64,000 nucleotides of DNA from NCBI RefSeq assembly GCF_000174195.1, contig NZ_ACFY01000086.1:1-64000 (forward strand). The letters run 5' to 3'. The notes under the pieces are model-generated. The model saw only the letters and a program-made list of their open reading frames with translations. It searched no databases and was not told the origin of the DNA. This document shows, one piece after another, positions 34,867 to 45,630 of this stretch (its first letter is position 1; every line of letters begins with the position of its first letter). Made by a program: the position numbers and the translations under genes. The stretch comes from Roseburia inulinivorans DSM 16841. GTDB lineage: Bacteria > Bacillota > Clostridia > Lachnospirales > Lachnospiraceae.

Positions 34867-37800
34867 ATGCCAGAAACAACAAATAAAGAGGCAATTAACC
34901 AGTCTGTTTCATTTGATGCCATCCGTATTGGTTTAGCATCCCCGGAAAAGATCAGAGAATGGTCCCGCGGTGAAGTTAAAAAACCGGAAACAATCAACTA
35001 TAGAACATTGAAACCGGAAAAAGATGGTCTTTTCTGTGAGAAGATTTTTGGACCTAGCAAAGACTGGGAATGTCATTGCGGTAAATATAAGAAAATTCGT
35101 TACAAGGGCGTTGTCTGCGACCGTTGTGGCGTTGAGATCACAAAATCCAGCGTTCGTAGAGAGCGTATGGGACACATCGAGCTTGCTGCACCTGTATCCC
35201 ATATCTGGTACTTCAAAGGAATTCCATCCCGTATGGGATTGATCCTTGACTTATCTCCAAGAACATTGGAGAAAGTTTTATACTTTGCTTCTTACATCGT
35301 ATTGGATGCAGGCAATACTGCATTACAGTACAAACAGGTACTTTCCGAAGGAGAATACCAGGATGCAAGAGAACAGTACGGCAATGCATTCCGTGTAGGA
35401 ATGGGTGCTGAGGCAATTCAGGAATTATTACAGGCGATTGATCTGGAAAAAGATTCTGCTGAATTAAAAGCAGAGTTAGAAGATGCAACTGGTCAGAAAC
35501 GTGCCAGAATCATTAAGAGACTGGAAGTTGTAGAAGCATTCCGTGAATCTGGAAACAAACCAGAATGGATGATCATGACCGTTGTACCGGTTATCCCACC
35601 AGATCTTCGTCCAATGGTCCAGTTGGATGGTGGACGTTTTGCTACCTCTGATTTGAATGATTTATATAGAAGAATCATCAACAGAAATAACCGTTTGAGA
35701 AGACTTCTTGAGTTAGGAGCTCCTGATATCATCGTTCGTAACGAGAAACGTATGTTACAGGAAGCTGTTGATGCCCTGATCGATAACGGTCGTCGTGGAC
35801 GTCCGGTTACAGGACCAGGAAACAGAGCATTAAAATCCTTATCCGATATGTTAAAAGGTAAATCCGGTCGTTTCAGACAGAACTTACTTGGTAAACGTGT
35901 TGACTATTCAGGACGTTCCGTTATCTGTGTTGAGCCAAAATTAAAGATTTATCAGTGTGGTCTTCCAAAAGAGATGGCAATTGAATTATTCAAACCTTTC
36001 GTTATGAAAGAACTTGTTGCCAACGGATCTGCACACAACATCAAGAGTGCTAAGAAAATGGTTGAGAGACTCCAGACAGAAGTTTGGGATGTCTTAGAAG
36101 ACGTTATCAAAGAGCATCCGGTTATGTTAAACCGTGCTCCTACACTGCATAGATTAGGTATTCAGGCATTCGAGCCAATCTTAGTAGAAGGTAAAGCAAT
36201 CAAGTTACATCCATTGGTATGTACCGCGTTCAACGCCGACTTCGATGGTGACCAGATGGCTGTACATCTTCCATTATCTGTAGAGGCTCAGGCTGAGTGT
36301 AGATTTATGCTTCTCTCACCGAACAACCTGTTAAAACCATCTGACGGTGGTCTTGTAGCAGTTCCTTCACAGGATATGGTCCTTGGTATCTACTATTTAA
36401 CACAGGAGAGACCGGGAGCTAAGGGAGAGGGCAAGATCTTCAAGAGTGTCAACGAAGCAATCCTTGCATACGAGAACGGAGCAGTAACACTTCACTCCAG
36501 AATCAAAGTCCGTATGACAAAGACAATGCCGGATGGAAAAGAAATCACAGGAGTTGTTGAGTCCACATTAGGACGTTTCATCTTCAATGAGATCATTCCT
36601 CAGGATTTAGGATTTGTTGACAGAAGCATTCCTGGCAATGAATTAAAACTGGAAGTAGATTTCCTTGTTGCCAAGAAACAGAACAAACAGATTCTTGAAA
36701 AAGTAATCAATATCCATGGTGCTACCAAGACAGCAGAAGTTCTGGATGCTGTAAAAGCTATGGGTTACAAATATTCCACAAGAGCAGCGATGACCGTATC
36801 CATTTCCGACATGACGGTTCCACCAGAGAAACCTGCAATGATCAAAGCAGCTCAGGATACAGTAGACAGAATTACAAAACAGTACAAACGTGGTCTTATT
36901 ACAGAGGAAGAACGTTACAAAGAAGTTGTTGAGACATGGAAAGAGACCGATGATGAGCTTACAAAAGTGCTTCTGGAAGGTCTTGATAAATACAACAACA
37001 TCTTCATGATGGCGGATTCCGGAGCCCGTGGTTCTGATAAACAGATCAAACAGCTTGCAGGTATGCGTGGTTTGATGGCTGATACAACCGGTAGAACAAT
37101 CGAGCTGCCTATCAAATCCAACTTCCGTGATGGTCTTGATGTATTGGAGTACTTCATGTCTGCGCATGGAGCACGAAAAGGTATGTCCGATACAGCGCTT
37201 CGTACAGCCGATTCCGGATACCTTACGAGACGTCTTGTAGACGTATCACAGCATATGATCGTTCGTGAATCTGACTGCTGTGAAGGCAAGAACAGAGAAA
37301 TCCCTGGTATGTGGGTAACTGCATTCATGGATGGAAAAGAAGAGATAGAAAGTCTTCAGGAACGTATTACAGGTCGTTTCTCCTGCAATACAATTTGTGA
37401 TAAAGATGGCAATGTCATTGTAAAGGCAAACCATATGATCACACCAAAACGTGCAGCAGAAGTTATGAGCCGTGGTGTTGATGAGAATGGCAATCCTATC
37501 GAGAAAGTGAAGATCCGTACCGTATTATCCTGCCGCTCCCATATGGGTGTATGTGCAAAATGTTATGGAGCAAACATGGCTACCGGTCAGGCAGTTCAGG
37601 TTGGTGAGGCTGTTGGTATCATCGCAGCACAGTCCATCGGTGAGCCTGGTACACAGCTTACCATGCGTACTTTCCATACAGGTGGTGTTGCCGGTACCGA
37701 TATCACACAGGGTCTTCCTCGTGTCGAAGAAATTTTCGAGGCAAGAAAACCGAAGGGACTTGCCATTATCACAGAATTTGGTGGCGTAGCTAACATCAAA

Positions 37801-38496
37801 GATACTAAGAAGAAACGTGAGATCATCGTTACAAACAATGAGACTGGTGAATCTAAGGCATACTTAATCCCTTATGGTTCCAGAATCAAAGTAATGGACG
37901 GCGCAGTGCTTGAAGCTGGTGACGAGCTGACCGAAGGTTCTGTAAATCCACATGACATCTTAAAGATCAAAGGTGTTCGTGCCGTTCAGGATTACATGCT
38001 CCGCGAGGTTCAGCGTGTATACCGTTTACAGGGTGTTGAAATCAACGACAAACATATCGAGTTGATCGTACGTCAGATGTTGCAGAAAGTCCGCGTTGAG
38101 ACAAACGGTGATTCTGATATGCTTCCGGGAACATTAGTAGATACTCTTGATTTTGAGGATACAAATGAACTGCTTGAGAGTGAAGGAAAAGAAATGGCAG
38201 AAGGAAAACAGGTATTACTTGGTATTACCAAAGCTTCCTTAGCTACGAACTCCTTCTTATCGGCAGCTTCCTTCCAGGAGACAACAAAAGTTCTGACAGA
38301 AGCAGCTATCAAAGGAAAAGTTGATCCACTGATCGGTATGAAAGAAAACGTAATCATTGGTAAACTGATCCCGGCTGGTACAGGTATGAAGAGATACCGC
38401 AATATCAAACTTGATTCTGATGTCAATGAAAATGACGAGATTGATTTTGATGACGATTCTTTTGCAGATGAAGAATTTGCACCAGTAGAAGAATAA
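34867..38496 (+). CDS. rpoC: RNA polymerase beta' subunit
   Basis: A 1209-residue subunit carrying the active site. The N-terminal zinc finger contains [20 protein letters not shown]. The catalytic magnesium motif is NADFDGDQM near residue 455. [19 protein letters not shown] marks the bridge-helix region, the second zinc cluster is near [13 protein letters not shown], and the trigger-loop region holds [16 protein letters not shown]. The C-terminus is short and acidic. It follows rpoB by 87 bases with AAAGGGAGTG upstream and is undamaged. Confidence 0.98.
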   Translation: MPETTNKEAINQSVSFDAIRIGLASPEKIREWSRGEVKKPETINYRTLKPEKDGLFCEKIFGPSKDWECHCGKYKKIRYKGVVCDRCGVEITKSSVRRERMGHIELAAPVSHIWYFKGIPSRMGLILDLSPRTLEKVLYFASYIVLDAGNTALQYKQVLSEGEYQDAREQYGNAFRVGMGAEAIQELLQAIDLEKDSAELKAELEDATGQKRARIIKRLEVVEAFRESGNKPEWMIMTVVPVIPPDLRPMVQLDGGRFATSDLNDLYRRIINRNNRLRRLLELGAPDIIVRNEKRMLQEAVDALIDNGRRGRPVTGPGNRALKSLSDMLKGKSGRFRQNLLGKRVDYSGRSVICVEPKLKIYQCGLPKEMAIELFKPFVMKELVANGSAHNIKSAKKMVERLQTEVWDVLEDVIKEHPVMLNRAPTLHRLGIQAFEPILVEGKAIKLHPLVCTAFNADFDGDQMAVHLPLSVEAQAECRFMLLSPNNLLKPSDGGLVAVPSQDMVLGIYYLTQERPGAKGEGKIFKSVNEAILAYENGAVTLHSRIKVRMTKTMPDGKEITGVVESTLGRFIFNEIIPQDLGFVDRSIPGNELKLEVDFLVAKKQNKQILEKVINIHGATKTAEVLDAVKAMGYKYSTRAAMTVSISDMTVPPEKPAMIKAAQDTVDRITKQYKRGLITEEERYKEVVETWKETDDELTKVLLEGLDKYNNIFMMADSGARGSDKQIKQLAGMRGLMADTTGRTIELPIKSNFRDGLDVLEYFMSAHGARKGMSDTALRTADSGYLTRRLVDVSQHMIVRESDCCEGKNREIPGMWVTAFMDGKEEIESLQERITGRFSCNTICDKDGNVIVKANHMITPKRAAEVMSRGVDENGNPIEKVKIRTVLSCRSHMGVCAKCYGANMATGQAVQVGEAVGIIAAQSIGEPGTQLTMRTFHTGGVAGTDITQGLPRVEEIFEARKPKGLAIITEFGGVANIKDTKKKREIIVTNNETGESKAYLIPYGSRIKVMDGAVLEAGDELTEGSVNPHDILKIKGVRAVQDYMLREVQRVYRLQGVEINDKHIELIVRQMLQKVRVETNGDSDMLPGTLVDTLDFEDTNELLESEGKEMAEGKQVLLGITKASLATNSFLSAASFQETTKVLTEAAIKGKVDPLIGMKENVIIGKLIPAGTGMKRYRNIKLDSDVNENDEIDFDDDSFADEEFAPVEE

Positions 38497-38510
38497 GATA
38501 TTGAAATAAG

Positions 38511-38543
38511 AGAGGAATGGATGAAAATCTGTTCCTCTTTTTT
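38511..38543 (+). terminator. terminator of rpoBC
   Basis: AGAGGAA and TTCCTCT pair around a 14-base loop, followed by a T run. Confidence 0.75.
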
Positions 38544-38621
38544 CGTAATCATAATATCTGGTATAAAAAGCCAGATATTGGAAATGCTTTAAAAGCGTAA
38601 GAAAAATCTATGTAAAAGTGC

Positions 38622-38650
38622 TTGACATCTGGGATGGACACCTATATAAT
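38622..38650 (+). promoter_or_regulatory. promoter of rpsL operon
   Basis: TTGACA at 38622-38627 and TATAAT at 38645-38650 with a 17-base spacer. The leader has a TGAAC-T6-GTTCA hairpin (about 38681-38696) before the ribosome site. Confidence 0.8.
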
Positions 38651-38722
38651 AATTTAGCGTGCACAAAAAGGCATGCAGTTTGAACTTTTTTGTTCACATA
38701 ATATTAACAGGAGGTGAAAATA

Positions 38723-39142
38723 ATGCCAACATTTAACCAGTTAGTAAGAAAAGGACGTCAGACATCTGTTAAGAAGTCTACAGCACCTGCACTTCAGAAG
38801 GGTTACAACTCTTTACAGAAGAGACCTACAGATGCTCCTTCTCCACAGAAGAGAGGTGTTTGTACAGCTGTTAAGACAGCTACTCCTAAAAAACCTAACT
38901 CAGCTCTTAGAAAGATCGCCAGAGTACGTCTCTCTAACGGAATCGAAGTAACAAGTTACATTCCAGGTGAAGGACACAACTTACAGGAGCATAGCGTTGT
39001 TATGATCCGTGGTGGACGTGTTAAGGACTTACCAGGTACAAGATATCACATCATCCGTGGTACACTTGATACAGCAGGTGTTGCTAACAGAAAACAGGCT
39101 CGTTCTAAATACGGCGCTAAGAGACCAAAGGCTTCTAAGTAA
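38723..39142 (+). CDS. rpsL: 30S ribosomal protein S12
   Basis: A 139-residue decoding-centre protein. It begins [38 protein letters not shown] and the loop [20 protein letters not shown] carry the streptomycin-related positions (Lys in PKKPNS, Lys in RVKDLPG), both wild-type. AACAGGAGGTGAAAATA precedes the ATG at 38723. Confidence 0.98.
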   Translation: MPTFNQLVRKGRQTSVKKSTAPALQKGYNSLQKRPTDAPSPQKRGVCTAVKTATPKKPNSALRKIARVRLSNGIEVTSYIPGEGHNLQEHSVVMIRGGRVKDLPGTRYHIIRGTLDTAGVANRKQARSKYGAKRPKASK

Positions 39143-39440
39143 TTTTTGATTACAGAATGAAGTAAAACCAATAGTATCACAAACAGAACTAAAAGGTTTA
39201 GTGTTGGAATTGTTTCACTAGAGATATATTTCCGCACGAACACTAAGGGGGAACAAGATTTTGTTCCGAGATGGGCTTGCCCATTTTACACATGTGAGTA
39301 CCGTTGAATTAATCGAAATGAAGTTCACTGACAACATGTTGCATTGAACTTTCATTGCAAATGTTGCAGAGCCGGGAAACCGGACACAGTAAATGCAGGG
39401 AAGACCTGTATAGTAAATTATGATTAAGGAGGGAAGAACC
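39143..39440 (+). other. long structured spacer between rpsL and rpsG
   Basis: This 298-base spacer is unusually long for the str operon and has no ORF. It contains several small hairpins: GGAACAA/TTGTTCC (about 39250-39268), ATGGGC/GCCCAT (about 39271-39284), CCGG/CCGG (about 39373-39385) and CAGG/CCTG near 39396-39409. It could hold a ribosomal-protein leader or an internal promoter, but I cannot assign it to a known class. Confidence 0.45.
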
Positions 39441-39911
39441 GTGCCACGTAAAGGACATACTCAGAAAAGAGACGTATTAGCAGATCCAATTTACAATAAC
39501 AAAGTCGTTACAAAGCTTGTCAATAACATTATGTTAGATGGTAAGAAAGGTGTAGCACAGAAAATTGTATATGGAGCTTTCGCAAGAGTAGAAGAGAAAA
39601 CAGAAAGACCTGCTCTTGAGGTATTTGAAGAAGCCATGAATAACGTTATGCCTGTTCTTGAAGTAAAGGCTAGACGTATTGGTGGTGCAACATACCAGGT
39701 ACCAATCGAAGTTAGACCAGACCGTCGTCAGGCTTTAGGACTTCGTTGGTTAACAACTTTCTCACGTAACAGAGGTGAGAAGACCATGGAAGAAAGACTT
39801 GCAAATGAAATCATGGATGCAGCTAACAACACAGGTGCATCTGTTAAGAGAAAAGAAGATATGCACAAAATGGCAGAAGCAAACAAAGCATTCGCTCATT
39901 ACCGCTTCTAA
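39441..39911 (+). CDS. rpsG: 30S ribosomal protein S7
   Basis: A 156-residue primary assembly protein. The GTG at 39441 (reading [20 protein letters not shown]) matches the family N-terminus and size and has AAGGAGGGAAGAACC in front. An ATG seven codons earlier lies in the ribosome-site region. [20 protein letters not shown] and the ending FAHYRF are conserved. Confidence 0.97.
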   Translation: MPRKGHTQKRDVLADPIYNNKVVTKLVNNIMLDGKKGVAQKIVYGAFARVEEKTERPALEVFEEAMNNVMPVLEVKARRIGGATYQVPIEVRPDRRQALGLRWLTTFSRNRGEKTMEERLANEIMDAANNTGASVKRKEDMHKMAEANKAFAHYRF

Positions 39912-40016
39912 TATCATTTGCCATATGAATAGATACCGGGAGCAAAGCAACTTTGCTCTCAAGTATTATAAAAATGTTCTGCGCATATCGGCGTAGTAAA
40001 TTAAGGAGGAAAAACC

Positions 40017-42134
40017 TTGGCTGGAAGAGAATATCCATTAGAGAGAACCAGAAACATTGGTATTATGGCTCATATTGATGCTGGTAAAACAACATTAACA
40101 GAGCGTATTCTTTACTATACCGGTGTTAACTATAAGATTGGTGATACTCATGAAGGTACTGCTACCATGGACTGGATGGAACAGGAGCAGGAAAGAGGTA
40201 TCACAATTACATCAGCCGCTACTACATGCCACTGGACTTTGGAAGAGTTCACAAAACCAAAGAAAGGTGCTTTAGAGCATCGTATCAACATCATTGATAC
40301 TCCTGGACACGTAGACTTTACTGTAGAGGTAGAGCGTTCCCTTCGTGTACTTGATGGTGCTGTCGGTGTATTCTGTGCAAAGGGTGGTGTTGAACCACAG
40401 TCAGAAAATGTATGGCGTCAGGCTGATACCTACAACGTACCTAGAATGGCTTTCATTAACAAGATGGACATCTTAGGTGCTAACTTCTACGGAGCTGTTG
40501 ATCAGATTCGTACAAGATTAGGAAAAAATGCTATCTGTCTTCAGTTACCAATCGGTAAAGAGGACGATTTCAAAGGAATTATCGACTTATTCGAGATGAA
40601 GGCTTATATCTACAATGATGATAAAGGTGACGATATCACTGTAACAGATGATTTAGGTGATATGGCTGATGAAGCTGAACTTTATCATGCAGAATTAGTA
40701 GAGAAAGTCTGCGAGTTAGATGATGACTTAATGATGATGTACCTTGAGGGTGAGGAACCATCTGTTGAGGAGATGAAGAAAGTATTAAGAAAAGCTACAT
40801 GTGAATGTACTGCTGTACCTGTTTGCTGTGGTTCTGCTTACAGAAACAAAGGTGTACAGAAGTTAATCGATGCAGTTATCGAGTACATGCCAGCTCCAAC
40901 AGATATCCCAGCTATCAAAGGTGTTGACTTAGATGGTAATGAAGTAGAGAGACATTCTTCTGATGAAGAACCTTTCGCTGCATTAGCATTCAAGATCATG
41001 GCTGACCCATTCGTTGGTAAGCTTGCATTCTTCAGAGTTTACTCTGGTACAATGAACTCCGGTTCTTATGTATTAAATGCTACAAAAGATAAAAAAGAAC
41101 GTGTTGGACGTATCTTACAGATGCATGCCAACAAACGTGCGGAATTAGATAAAGTTTACTCCGGAGATATCGCAGCTGCTGTAGGTTTCAAATTTACAAC
41201 AACTGGTGATACAATCTGTGATGAACAGCATCCGGTAATCTTAGAGTCCATGGAATTCCCAGAACCAGTTATCGAGCTCGCTATCGAGCCTAAGACAAAA
41301 GCTGGACAGGGTAAAATGGGTGAGGCTCTTGCAAAACTTGCGGAAGAAGATCCTACATTCCGTGCTCACACAGATCAGGAAACTGGTCAGACAATCATTG
41401 CTGGTATGGGTGAGTTACATTTGGAAATCATCGTTGACCGTCTGCTTCGTGAATTCAAAGTAGAAGCTAACGTAGGTGCTCCACAGGTAGCTTACAAAGA
41501 GACATTTACAAAACCTGTAGATGTTGAGTACAAATATGCAAAACAGTCCGGTGGACGTGGTCAGTACGGACACTGTAAAGTTAAATTTGAGCCGATGGAT
41601 CCAAACGGCGAAGAGACATTCAAATTCGAATCTACCGTTGTCGGTGGTGCTATTCCTAAGGAATACATCCCAGCAGTTGGTGAAGGTATCGAAGAAGCTG
41701 CTCAGGCAGGTATTCTTGGCGGATTCCCAGTTCTTGGTGTTCACGCTAACGTATACGATGGATCTTACCATGAGGTCGACTCTTCTGAAATGGCATTCCA
41801 CATCGCTGGATCTATGGCATTCAAAGAGGCTATGGCAAAAGCTTCACCAGTATTACTTGAGCCTATCATGAAGGTAGAAGTTACAATGCCTGAAGAATAC
41901 ATGGGTGATGTAATCGGTGATATCAACTCCCGTCGTGGACGTATCGAGGGTATGGACGATATCGGTGGTGGTAAAATGGTTAAAGCATATGTACCACTTG
42001 CTGAGATGTTCGGTTACTCTACAGACTTACGTTCTAAGACACAGGGACGTGGTAACTACTCTATGTTCTTCGAGAAATATGAGCCAGTACCAAAATCTGT
42101 TCAGGAAAAAGTTCTTGCAGATAAATCCAAATAA
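40017..42134 (+). CDS. fusA: elongation factor G
   Basis: A 705-residue translocation GTPase. The TTG start ([20 protein letters not shown]) follows AAGGAGGAAAAACC. G1 [10 protein letters not shown]3 DTPGHVDF and G4 NKMD are intact. Domain IV contains [12 protein letters not shown] and the C-terminal domain [16 protein letters not shown]. It lies downstream of rpsG with a 105-base gap. Confidence 0.98.
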   Translation: MAGREYPLERTRNIGIMAHIDAGKTTLTERILYYTGVNYKIGDTHEGTATMDWMEQEQERGITITSAATTCHWTLEEFTKPKKGALEHRINIIDTPGHVDFTVEVERSLRVLDGAVGVFCAKGGVEPQSENVWRQADTYNVPRMAFINKMDILGANFYGAVDQIRTRLGKNAICLQLPIGKEDDFKGIIDLFEMKAYIYNDDKGDDITVTDDLGDMADEAELYHAELVEKVCELDDDLMMMYLEGEEPSVEEMKKVLRKATCECTAVPVCCGSAYRNKGVQKLIDAVIEYMPAPTDIPAIKGVDLDGNEVERHSSDEEPFAALAFKIMADPFVGKLAFFRVYSGTMNSGSYVLNATKDKKERVGRILQMHANKRAELDKVYSGDIAAAVGFKFTTTGDTICDEQHPVILESMEFPEPVIELAIEPKTKAGQGKMGEALAKLAEEDPTFRAHTDQETGQTIIAGMGELHLEIIVDRLLREFKVEANVGAPQVAYKETFTKPVDVEYKYAKQSGGRGQYGHCKVKFEPMDPNGEETFKFESTVVGGAIPKEYIPAVGEGIEEAAQAGILGGFPVLGVHANVYDGSYHEVDSSEMAFHIAGSMAFKEAMAKASPVLLEPIMKVEVTMPEEYMGDVIGDINSRRGRIEGMDDIGGGKMVKAYVPLAEMFGYSTDLRSKTQGRGNYSMFFEKYEPVPKSVQEKVLADKSK

Positions 42135-42207
42135 ATTCTGAAAAAAAGCATGGCTTATAACTGATTTCAGTTATTTCTGTGTAACAGAATCTAAAAACAA
42201 TATTAAA

Positions 42208-42241
42208 TCACAGAAATCCCTTAAAATAAGGGATTCTGTGA
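42208..42241 (+). terminator. long hairpin between fusA and tuf
   Basis: TCACAGAAATCCCTTA and TAAGGGATTCTGTGA form a 15-bp stem with one mismatch around an AAA loop. It lacks a T tract, so it may protect or process the transcript and not terminate it. Confidence 0.5.
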
Positions 42242-42251
42242 TAAAAATAAC

Positions 42252-42280
42252 TTGAAAAAGCTAAGATTATTTTATATAAT
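42252..42280 (+). promoter_or_regulatory. internal promoter for tuf
   Basis: TTGAAA at 42252-42257, 17-base spacer, TATAAT at 42275-42280. It would let tuf be expressed apart from fusA. Confidence 0.6.
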
Positions 42281-42350
42281 CATAGATAGCCGAGTTATTA
42301 AATATAACAACTATAGCCAATATGGCATCAATTTAAGGAGGATATTCAAA

Positions 42351-43538
42351 ATGGCAAAAGCTAAGTTTGAAAGAACAAAACCACATTGTAATATCGGTAC
42401 CATTGGTCACGTAGATCATGGTAAAACAACTTTAACAGCAGCTATCACAAAAGTTTTATCTGAAAGAGTAGCTGGTAACGCAGCTGTAGATTTCGCTAAC
42501 ATCGATAAAGCTCCAGAAGAAAGAGAACGTGGTATCACAATTTCTACTGCTCACGTTGAGTACGAGACAGAGAAGAGACATTACGCACACGTTGACTGTC
42601 CTGGACATGCTGACTACGTTAAGAACATGATCACTGGTGCTGCTCAGATGGATGGAGCTATCCTTGTAGTAGCTGCTACTGACGGTGTTATGGCTCAGAC
42701 AAAAGAGCACATCTTATTATCCCGTCAGGTAGGTGTACCTTACATCGTAGTATTCATGAACAAATGTGATATGGTTGACGATCCAGAATTATTAGAGTTA
42801 GTTGAGATGGAAATCACAGAACAGCTCGAAGAGTACGGATTCAATGACTGCCCAATCATCCAGGGATCTGCTTTAAAAGCTCTTGAAGATCCAATGGGAC
42901 CTTGGGGAGACAAAATCATGGAATTAATGGATACAGTTGATTCCTATATTCCAGATCCACAGCGTGATACAGATAAACCATTCTTAATGCCAGTAGAGGA
43001 CGTATTCACAATCACAGGTCGTGGTACAGTTGCTACAGGTAGAGTAGAGAGAGGAACACTTCACTTAAATGATCCACTTGAGATCTTAGGTGTTAAAGAA
43101 GATGTTCAGTCTACAGTTGTAACTGGTATCGAGATGTTCCGTAAACAGTTAGACGAGGCTATGGCTGGTGATAACATCGGTGCATTACTTCGTGGTGTTA
43201 ACCGTGACCAGATCGTTCGTGGACAGGTTCTTGCTAAACCAGGTACTGTAACATGCCACAGAAAATTCACAGCTCAGGTTTACGTTTTAACAAAAGACGA
43301 AGGTGGACGTCATACTCCATTCTTCAACAACTATCGTCCACAGTTCTACTTCAGAACAACAGACGTTACAGGTGTTTGCGATTTACCAGATGGTGTTGAA
43401 ATGTGTATGCCAGGTGATAACATCGAAATGACTATCGAATTAATTCACCCAGTAGCTATGGAGCAGGGTCTTACATTCGCTATCCGTGAAGGTGGCCGTA
43501 CTGTAGGTTCAGGTCGTGTTGCTACAATCATCGAGTAA
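42351..43538 (+). CDS. tuf: elongation factor Tu
   Basis: A 395-residue GTPase delivering aminoacyl-tRNA. It starts [20 protein letters not shown] after AAGGAGGATATTCAAA; the longer upstream frame covers the promoter and is spurious. [17 protein letters not shown] and NKCD are intact. Strongly biased codon use indicates very high expression. Followed by tandem terminators. Confidence 0.98.
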   Translation: MAKAKFERTKPHCNIGTIGHVDHGKTTLTAAITKVLSERVAGNAAVDFANIDKAPEERERGITISTAHVEYETEKRHYAHVDCPGHADYVKNMITGAAQMDGAILVVAATDGVMAQTKEHILLSRQVGVPYIVVFMNKCDMVDDPELLELVEMEITEQLEEYGFNDCPIIQGSALKALEDPMGPWGDKIMELMDTVDSYIPDPQRDTDKPFLMPVEDVFTITGRGTVATGRVERGTLHLNDPLEILGVKEDVQSTVVTGIEMFRKQLDEAMAGDNIGALLRGVNRDQIVRGQVLAKPGTVTCHRKFTAQVYVLTKDEGGRHTPFFNNYRPQFYFRTTDVTGVCDLPDGVEMCMPGDNIEMTIELIHPVAMEQGLTFAIREGGRTVGSGRVATIIE

Positions 43539-43608
43539 TTTATAATTCATGACAATAGAATGCTAACGAAGTGTGCATTTTATTGTTTAACAGGTTTTGG
43601 ATTATATT

Positions 43609-43646
43609 CCGCAATCCTTGAGTAATCAGGGGTTGCGGTTTCTTTA
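43609..43646 (+). terminator. first terminator after tuf
   Basis: CCGCAATCC and GGTTGCGG pair around a 13-base loop, followed by TTTCTTT. Confidence 0.7.
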
Positions 43647-43688
43647 TGTGAAAGCATTTTATTCAGAAAAAAATATGTTCTAATATCT

Positions 43689-43726
43689 AAAAAAGCAAAC
43701 CTGATAAATAAGTAGGTTTGCTTTTT
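43689..43726 (+). terminator. second terminator after tuf
   Basis: AAAAAGCAAACCT and AGGTTTGCTTTTT form a perfect 13-bp stem; A and T tracts make it bidirectional. Confidence 0.85.
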
Positions 43727-43731
43727 GTGTG

Positions 43732-43758
43732 TCAATTTTTCAGAAATTTGCCCGATAT
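43732..43758 (+). promoter_or_regulatory. sigma-28-like promoter of the DUF6033-like gene
   Basis: TCAA at 43732-43735, a 15-base spacer and CCCGATAT at 43751-43758 match TAAA-N15-GCCGATAT with one mismatch in each element. The start would be near 43765, 58 bases before the ATG. Confidence 0.6.
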
Positions 43759-43822
43759 AATAAATAACAAGTAAATGCAAACGGATTTGCAATAACCGTA
43801 TCGTGATATGGGAGGGAATGAC

Positions 43823-44602
43823 ATGGCAGTCAACACAGATTCAATTGTATCTAATCTTTACAGTACTTACAGTACACAGTCCAAAACTGGAAAAACAAAT
43901 AAGGAAAATGTGATAGGTACAGAAAATTCCAAAGTTTCCAAGACAAACGGAAATTATGGTAAGACCATCGGAAATGCGAAGCTTTCTGAAGAAGGGGTAA
44001 AGTATTATCAGGAATTAAAGAAAAAGTATTCTAATATGGACTTTATTCTGGTGAGCAAAGAACAGAAAGCCAATGCACAGGCAAATGCAGCATCCTATGC
44101 AAATGGAAACAAAATGGTCGTTTTGATTGATGAAGAAAAAATCGAGCGGATGGCGACAGATGAAAATTATAGAAAACAGTACGAGGGCATTATTAAAAAT
44201 GCAGCGTCCGGCTTATCACAGTTAAAATCCCAGATTGAATCATCCGGTCAGAGTCAGAACGTTGTAGGCTACGGAATGAAGGTTAATGATGGAGGAACAG
44301 CATCATTTTTTGCAGTTCTGAAGAAATCTTCTGCGGATCAGAAAGCGCGTATCGAGAAAAAAGCAGTCGAGAAGAAAGAAGCAAAGAAGGCAGAGGAAAA
44401 GAAAGCTGAGAAGAAGGAAAAGCAGGACAAGTTAAAGGAAGCACAGCAAACGTCAGATGATGACGATACCATTACGATTTCGGCAGGTTCAATTGAGGAA
44501 CTGATCAAGAAAATCAATGATTATACGTTTTCCATGAAGAGCGACAATGTTCAGACAGAAGCAGAATTGCAGGTCGGACAGCATATTGATTTCCGTGGAT
44601 AA
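43823..44602 (+). CDS. DUF6033 family protein
   Basis: A 259-residue soluble protein starting MAVNTDSIVSNLYSTYSTQS after GGGAGGGAATGAC. The conserved core is at about residues 60-185 (KYYQELKKKYSNMDFILVSK, YANGNKMVVLIDEEKIERMA, VGYGMKVNDGGTASFFAVLK). A long charged helix (AEKKEAKKAEEKKAEKKEKQ type, about 190-215) and a short acidic tail follow. The family is widespread in Lachnospiraceae and uncharacterised. The N-terminal Ser/Tyr/Thr-rich part has no signal peptide. A sigma-28-like promoter upstream hints at a link with late flagellar genes. Confidence 0.8.
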   Translation: MAVNTDSIVSNLYSTYSTQSKTGKTNKENVIGTENSKVSKTNGNYGKTIGNAKLSEEGVKYYQELKKKYSNMDFILVSKEQKANAQANAASYANGNKMVVLIDEEKIERMATDENYRKQYEGIIKNAASGLSQLKSQIESSGQSQNVVGYGMKVNDGGTASFFAVLKKSSADQKARIEKKAVEKKEAKKAEEKKAEKKEKQDKLKEAQQTSDDDDTITISAGSIEELIKKINDYTFSMKSDNVQTEAELQVGQHIDFRG

Positions 44603-44624
44603 AAAAGTTTGTATAGTGTACAAA

Positions 44625-44656
44625 AGGGCTTTCGGAAATACCGGAAGTCTTTTTTA
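44625..44656 (+). terminator. terminator of the DUF6033-like gene
   Basis: GGCTTTCGG pairs with CCGGAAGTC, allowing two wobbles, and a T6 tract follows. Confidence 0.7.
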
Positions 44657-44738
44657 TGTACCGGGAAACTTGGTTCCCATTACAAAAAAACGTTCAGTGG
44701 GGATGCACGATATTCAATTCGCACACAGAAATGATTTA

Positions 44739-44747
44739 TGGTATAAT
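44739..44747 (+). promoter_or_regulatory. extended -10 promoter
   Basis: TGGTATAAT at 44739-44747 with a weak -35 (TTCGCA at 44718-44723, spacer 18). The start would be near 44754, so the following hairpins are transcribed ahead of the small gene at 44903. Confidence 0.5.
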
Positions 44748-44778
44748 AAAGACTGCCGAGCGAAGCGAATGCCCGTCA

Positions 44779-44850
44779 GCCAGGGAAATCTCTGATTTTT
44801 CTGGCGTGCACTGCAATCTTAAATTAATCATATAACGATTATGAATCGTT
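44779..44850 (+). other. two hairpins in the leader of a small gene
   Basis: GCCAGGGAAATC at 44779-44790 pairs with GATTTTTCTGGC at 44794-44805 (12 bp with two G-U pairs, three-base loop). AACGATT at 44834-44840 and AATCGTT at 44844-44850 form a second perfect stem. Neither is followed by a long T tract. The element may be a structured leader or a small RNA of unknown class. Confidence 0.45.
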
Positions 44851-44902
44851 TTATAATAACAAAGGAGCAGAGATAACACAATAATTGTCTCCAGACGAGA
44901 AT

Positions 44903-45109
44903 ATGAAATCAAATTTGATCAAAGATACAACAAAAGAGGAACGGATTGCGCTGATTAAGGCATGGATTCCAGATGATGACGGTTTACAGGACTGCGACAT
45001 GGATCTCTGGGATATCTATGCAGATTATATTAATGGAAAACGTGAAATTGCAGAGATCAATGCGCAGATGACAGGTACATTTTATACAGAAGAAGATCTA
45101 AATCATTGA
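44903..45109 (+). CDS. small acidic hypothetical protein
   Basis: A protein of about 68 residues beginning MKSNLIKDTTKEERIALIKA and rich in Asp/Glu (WIPDDDGLQDCDMDLWDIYA). There is no membrane segment. I recall similar short Lachnospiraceae proteins but no function. The start is uncertain: an in-frame TTG at 44885 adds six residues, but its distance of 17 bases from the GGAG at 44864 is long. Confidence 0.55.
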   Translation: MKSNLIKDTTKEERIALIKAWIPDDDGLQDCDMDLWDIYADYINGKREIAEINAQMTGTFYTEEDLNH

Positions 45110-45163
45110 GAAAACGCAGATACTATAAGATATACCAAAAGCTTACATGGAGATGACCGAATC

Positions 45164-45583
45164 ATGCAGTATACACCGAGAGATATTTTAAATTATGTTT
45201 ATGAAAAAGAATTAGACACGCAGTTTCTTCTTGTAACGGCAAATCATGTGCAGGATTTTTCCATTGGAGAGATTACGGATAAGAAGATTGAAAAACGTGG
45301 GGAAGATTTTTATCTTGTTTCAAAGTCTTATCATTTGGATATAAAAATTACAGACGATGAGGTCCTGACCGCAGCTATAAATGGATTGTATATCAGTGCA
45401 TTTATTTCCAGAAAAGATGACAATTACCGGGTGCATTTTCTGGTGCATCAATATCCGGATCAAATGAAGGCGAGATTTGAGGAGAAAATCACGAAAGATG
45501 TGGTTGATTATATGATCTATGGAACCATCATGGCTTTGCGGCTGGATACACCGGAAAAAGTGAACGCATATTTAGGTATATAA
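45164..45583 (+). CDS. hypothetical protein
   Basis: A 139-residue soluble alpha/beta protein, MQYTPRDILNYVYEKELDTQ and onward, with VDYMIYGTIMALRLDTPEKV near the end. I do not recognise the family. It follows the small acidic gene by 54 bases in the same direction and precedes the M20 peptidase by 47 bases, so co-expression is possible. Confidence 0.65.
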   Translation: MQYTPRDILNYVYEKELDTQFLLVTANHVQDFSIGEITDKKIEKRGEDFYLVSKSYHLDIKITDDEVLTAAINGLYISAFISRKDDNYRVHFLVHQYPDQMKARFEEKITKDVVDYMIYGTIMALRLDTPEKVNAYLGI

Positions 45584-45630
45584 GAGATGTTTGAAACAAA
45601 TTTTAATATATAGGAAAGGAATAAAGAATT

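Noticed and set aside
44706-44713. CACGATAT as a further sigma-28 -10
   Set aside because: No acceptable -35 at 14-16 bases, and a better vegetative promoter lies 30 bases downstream.
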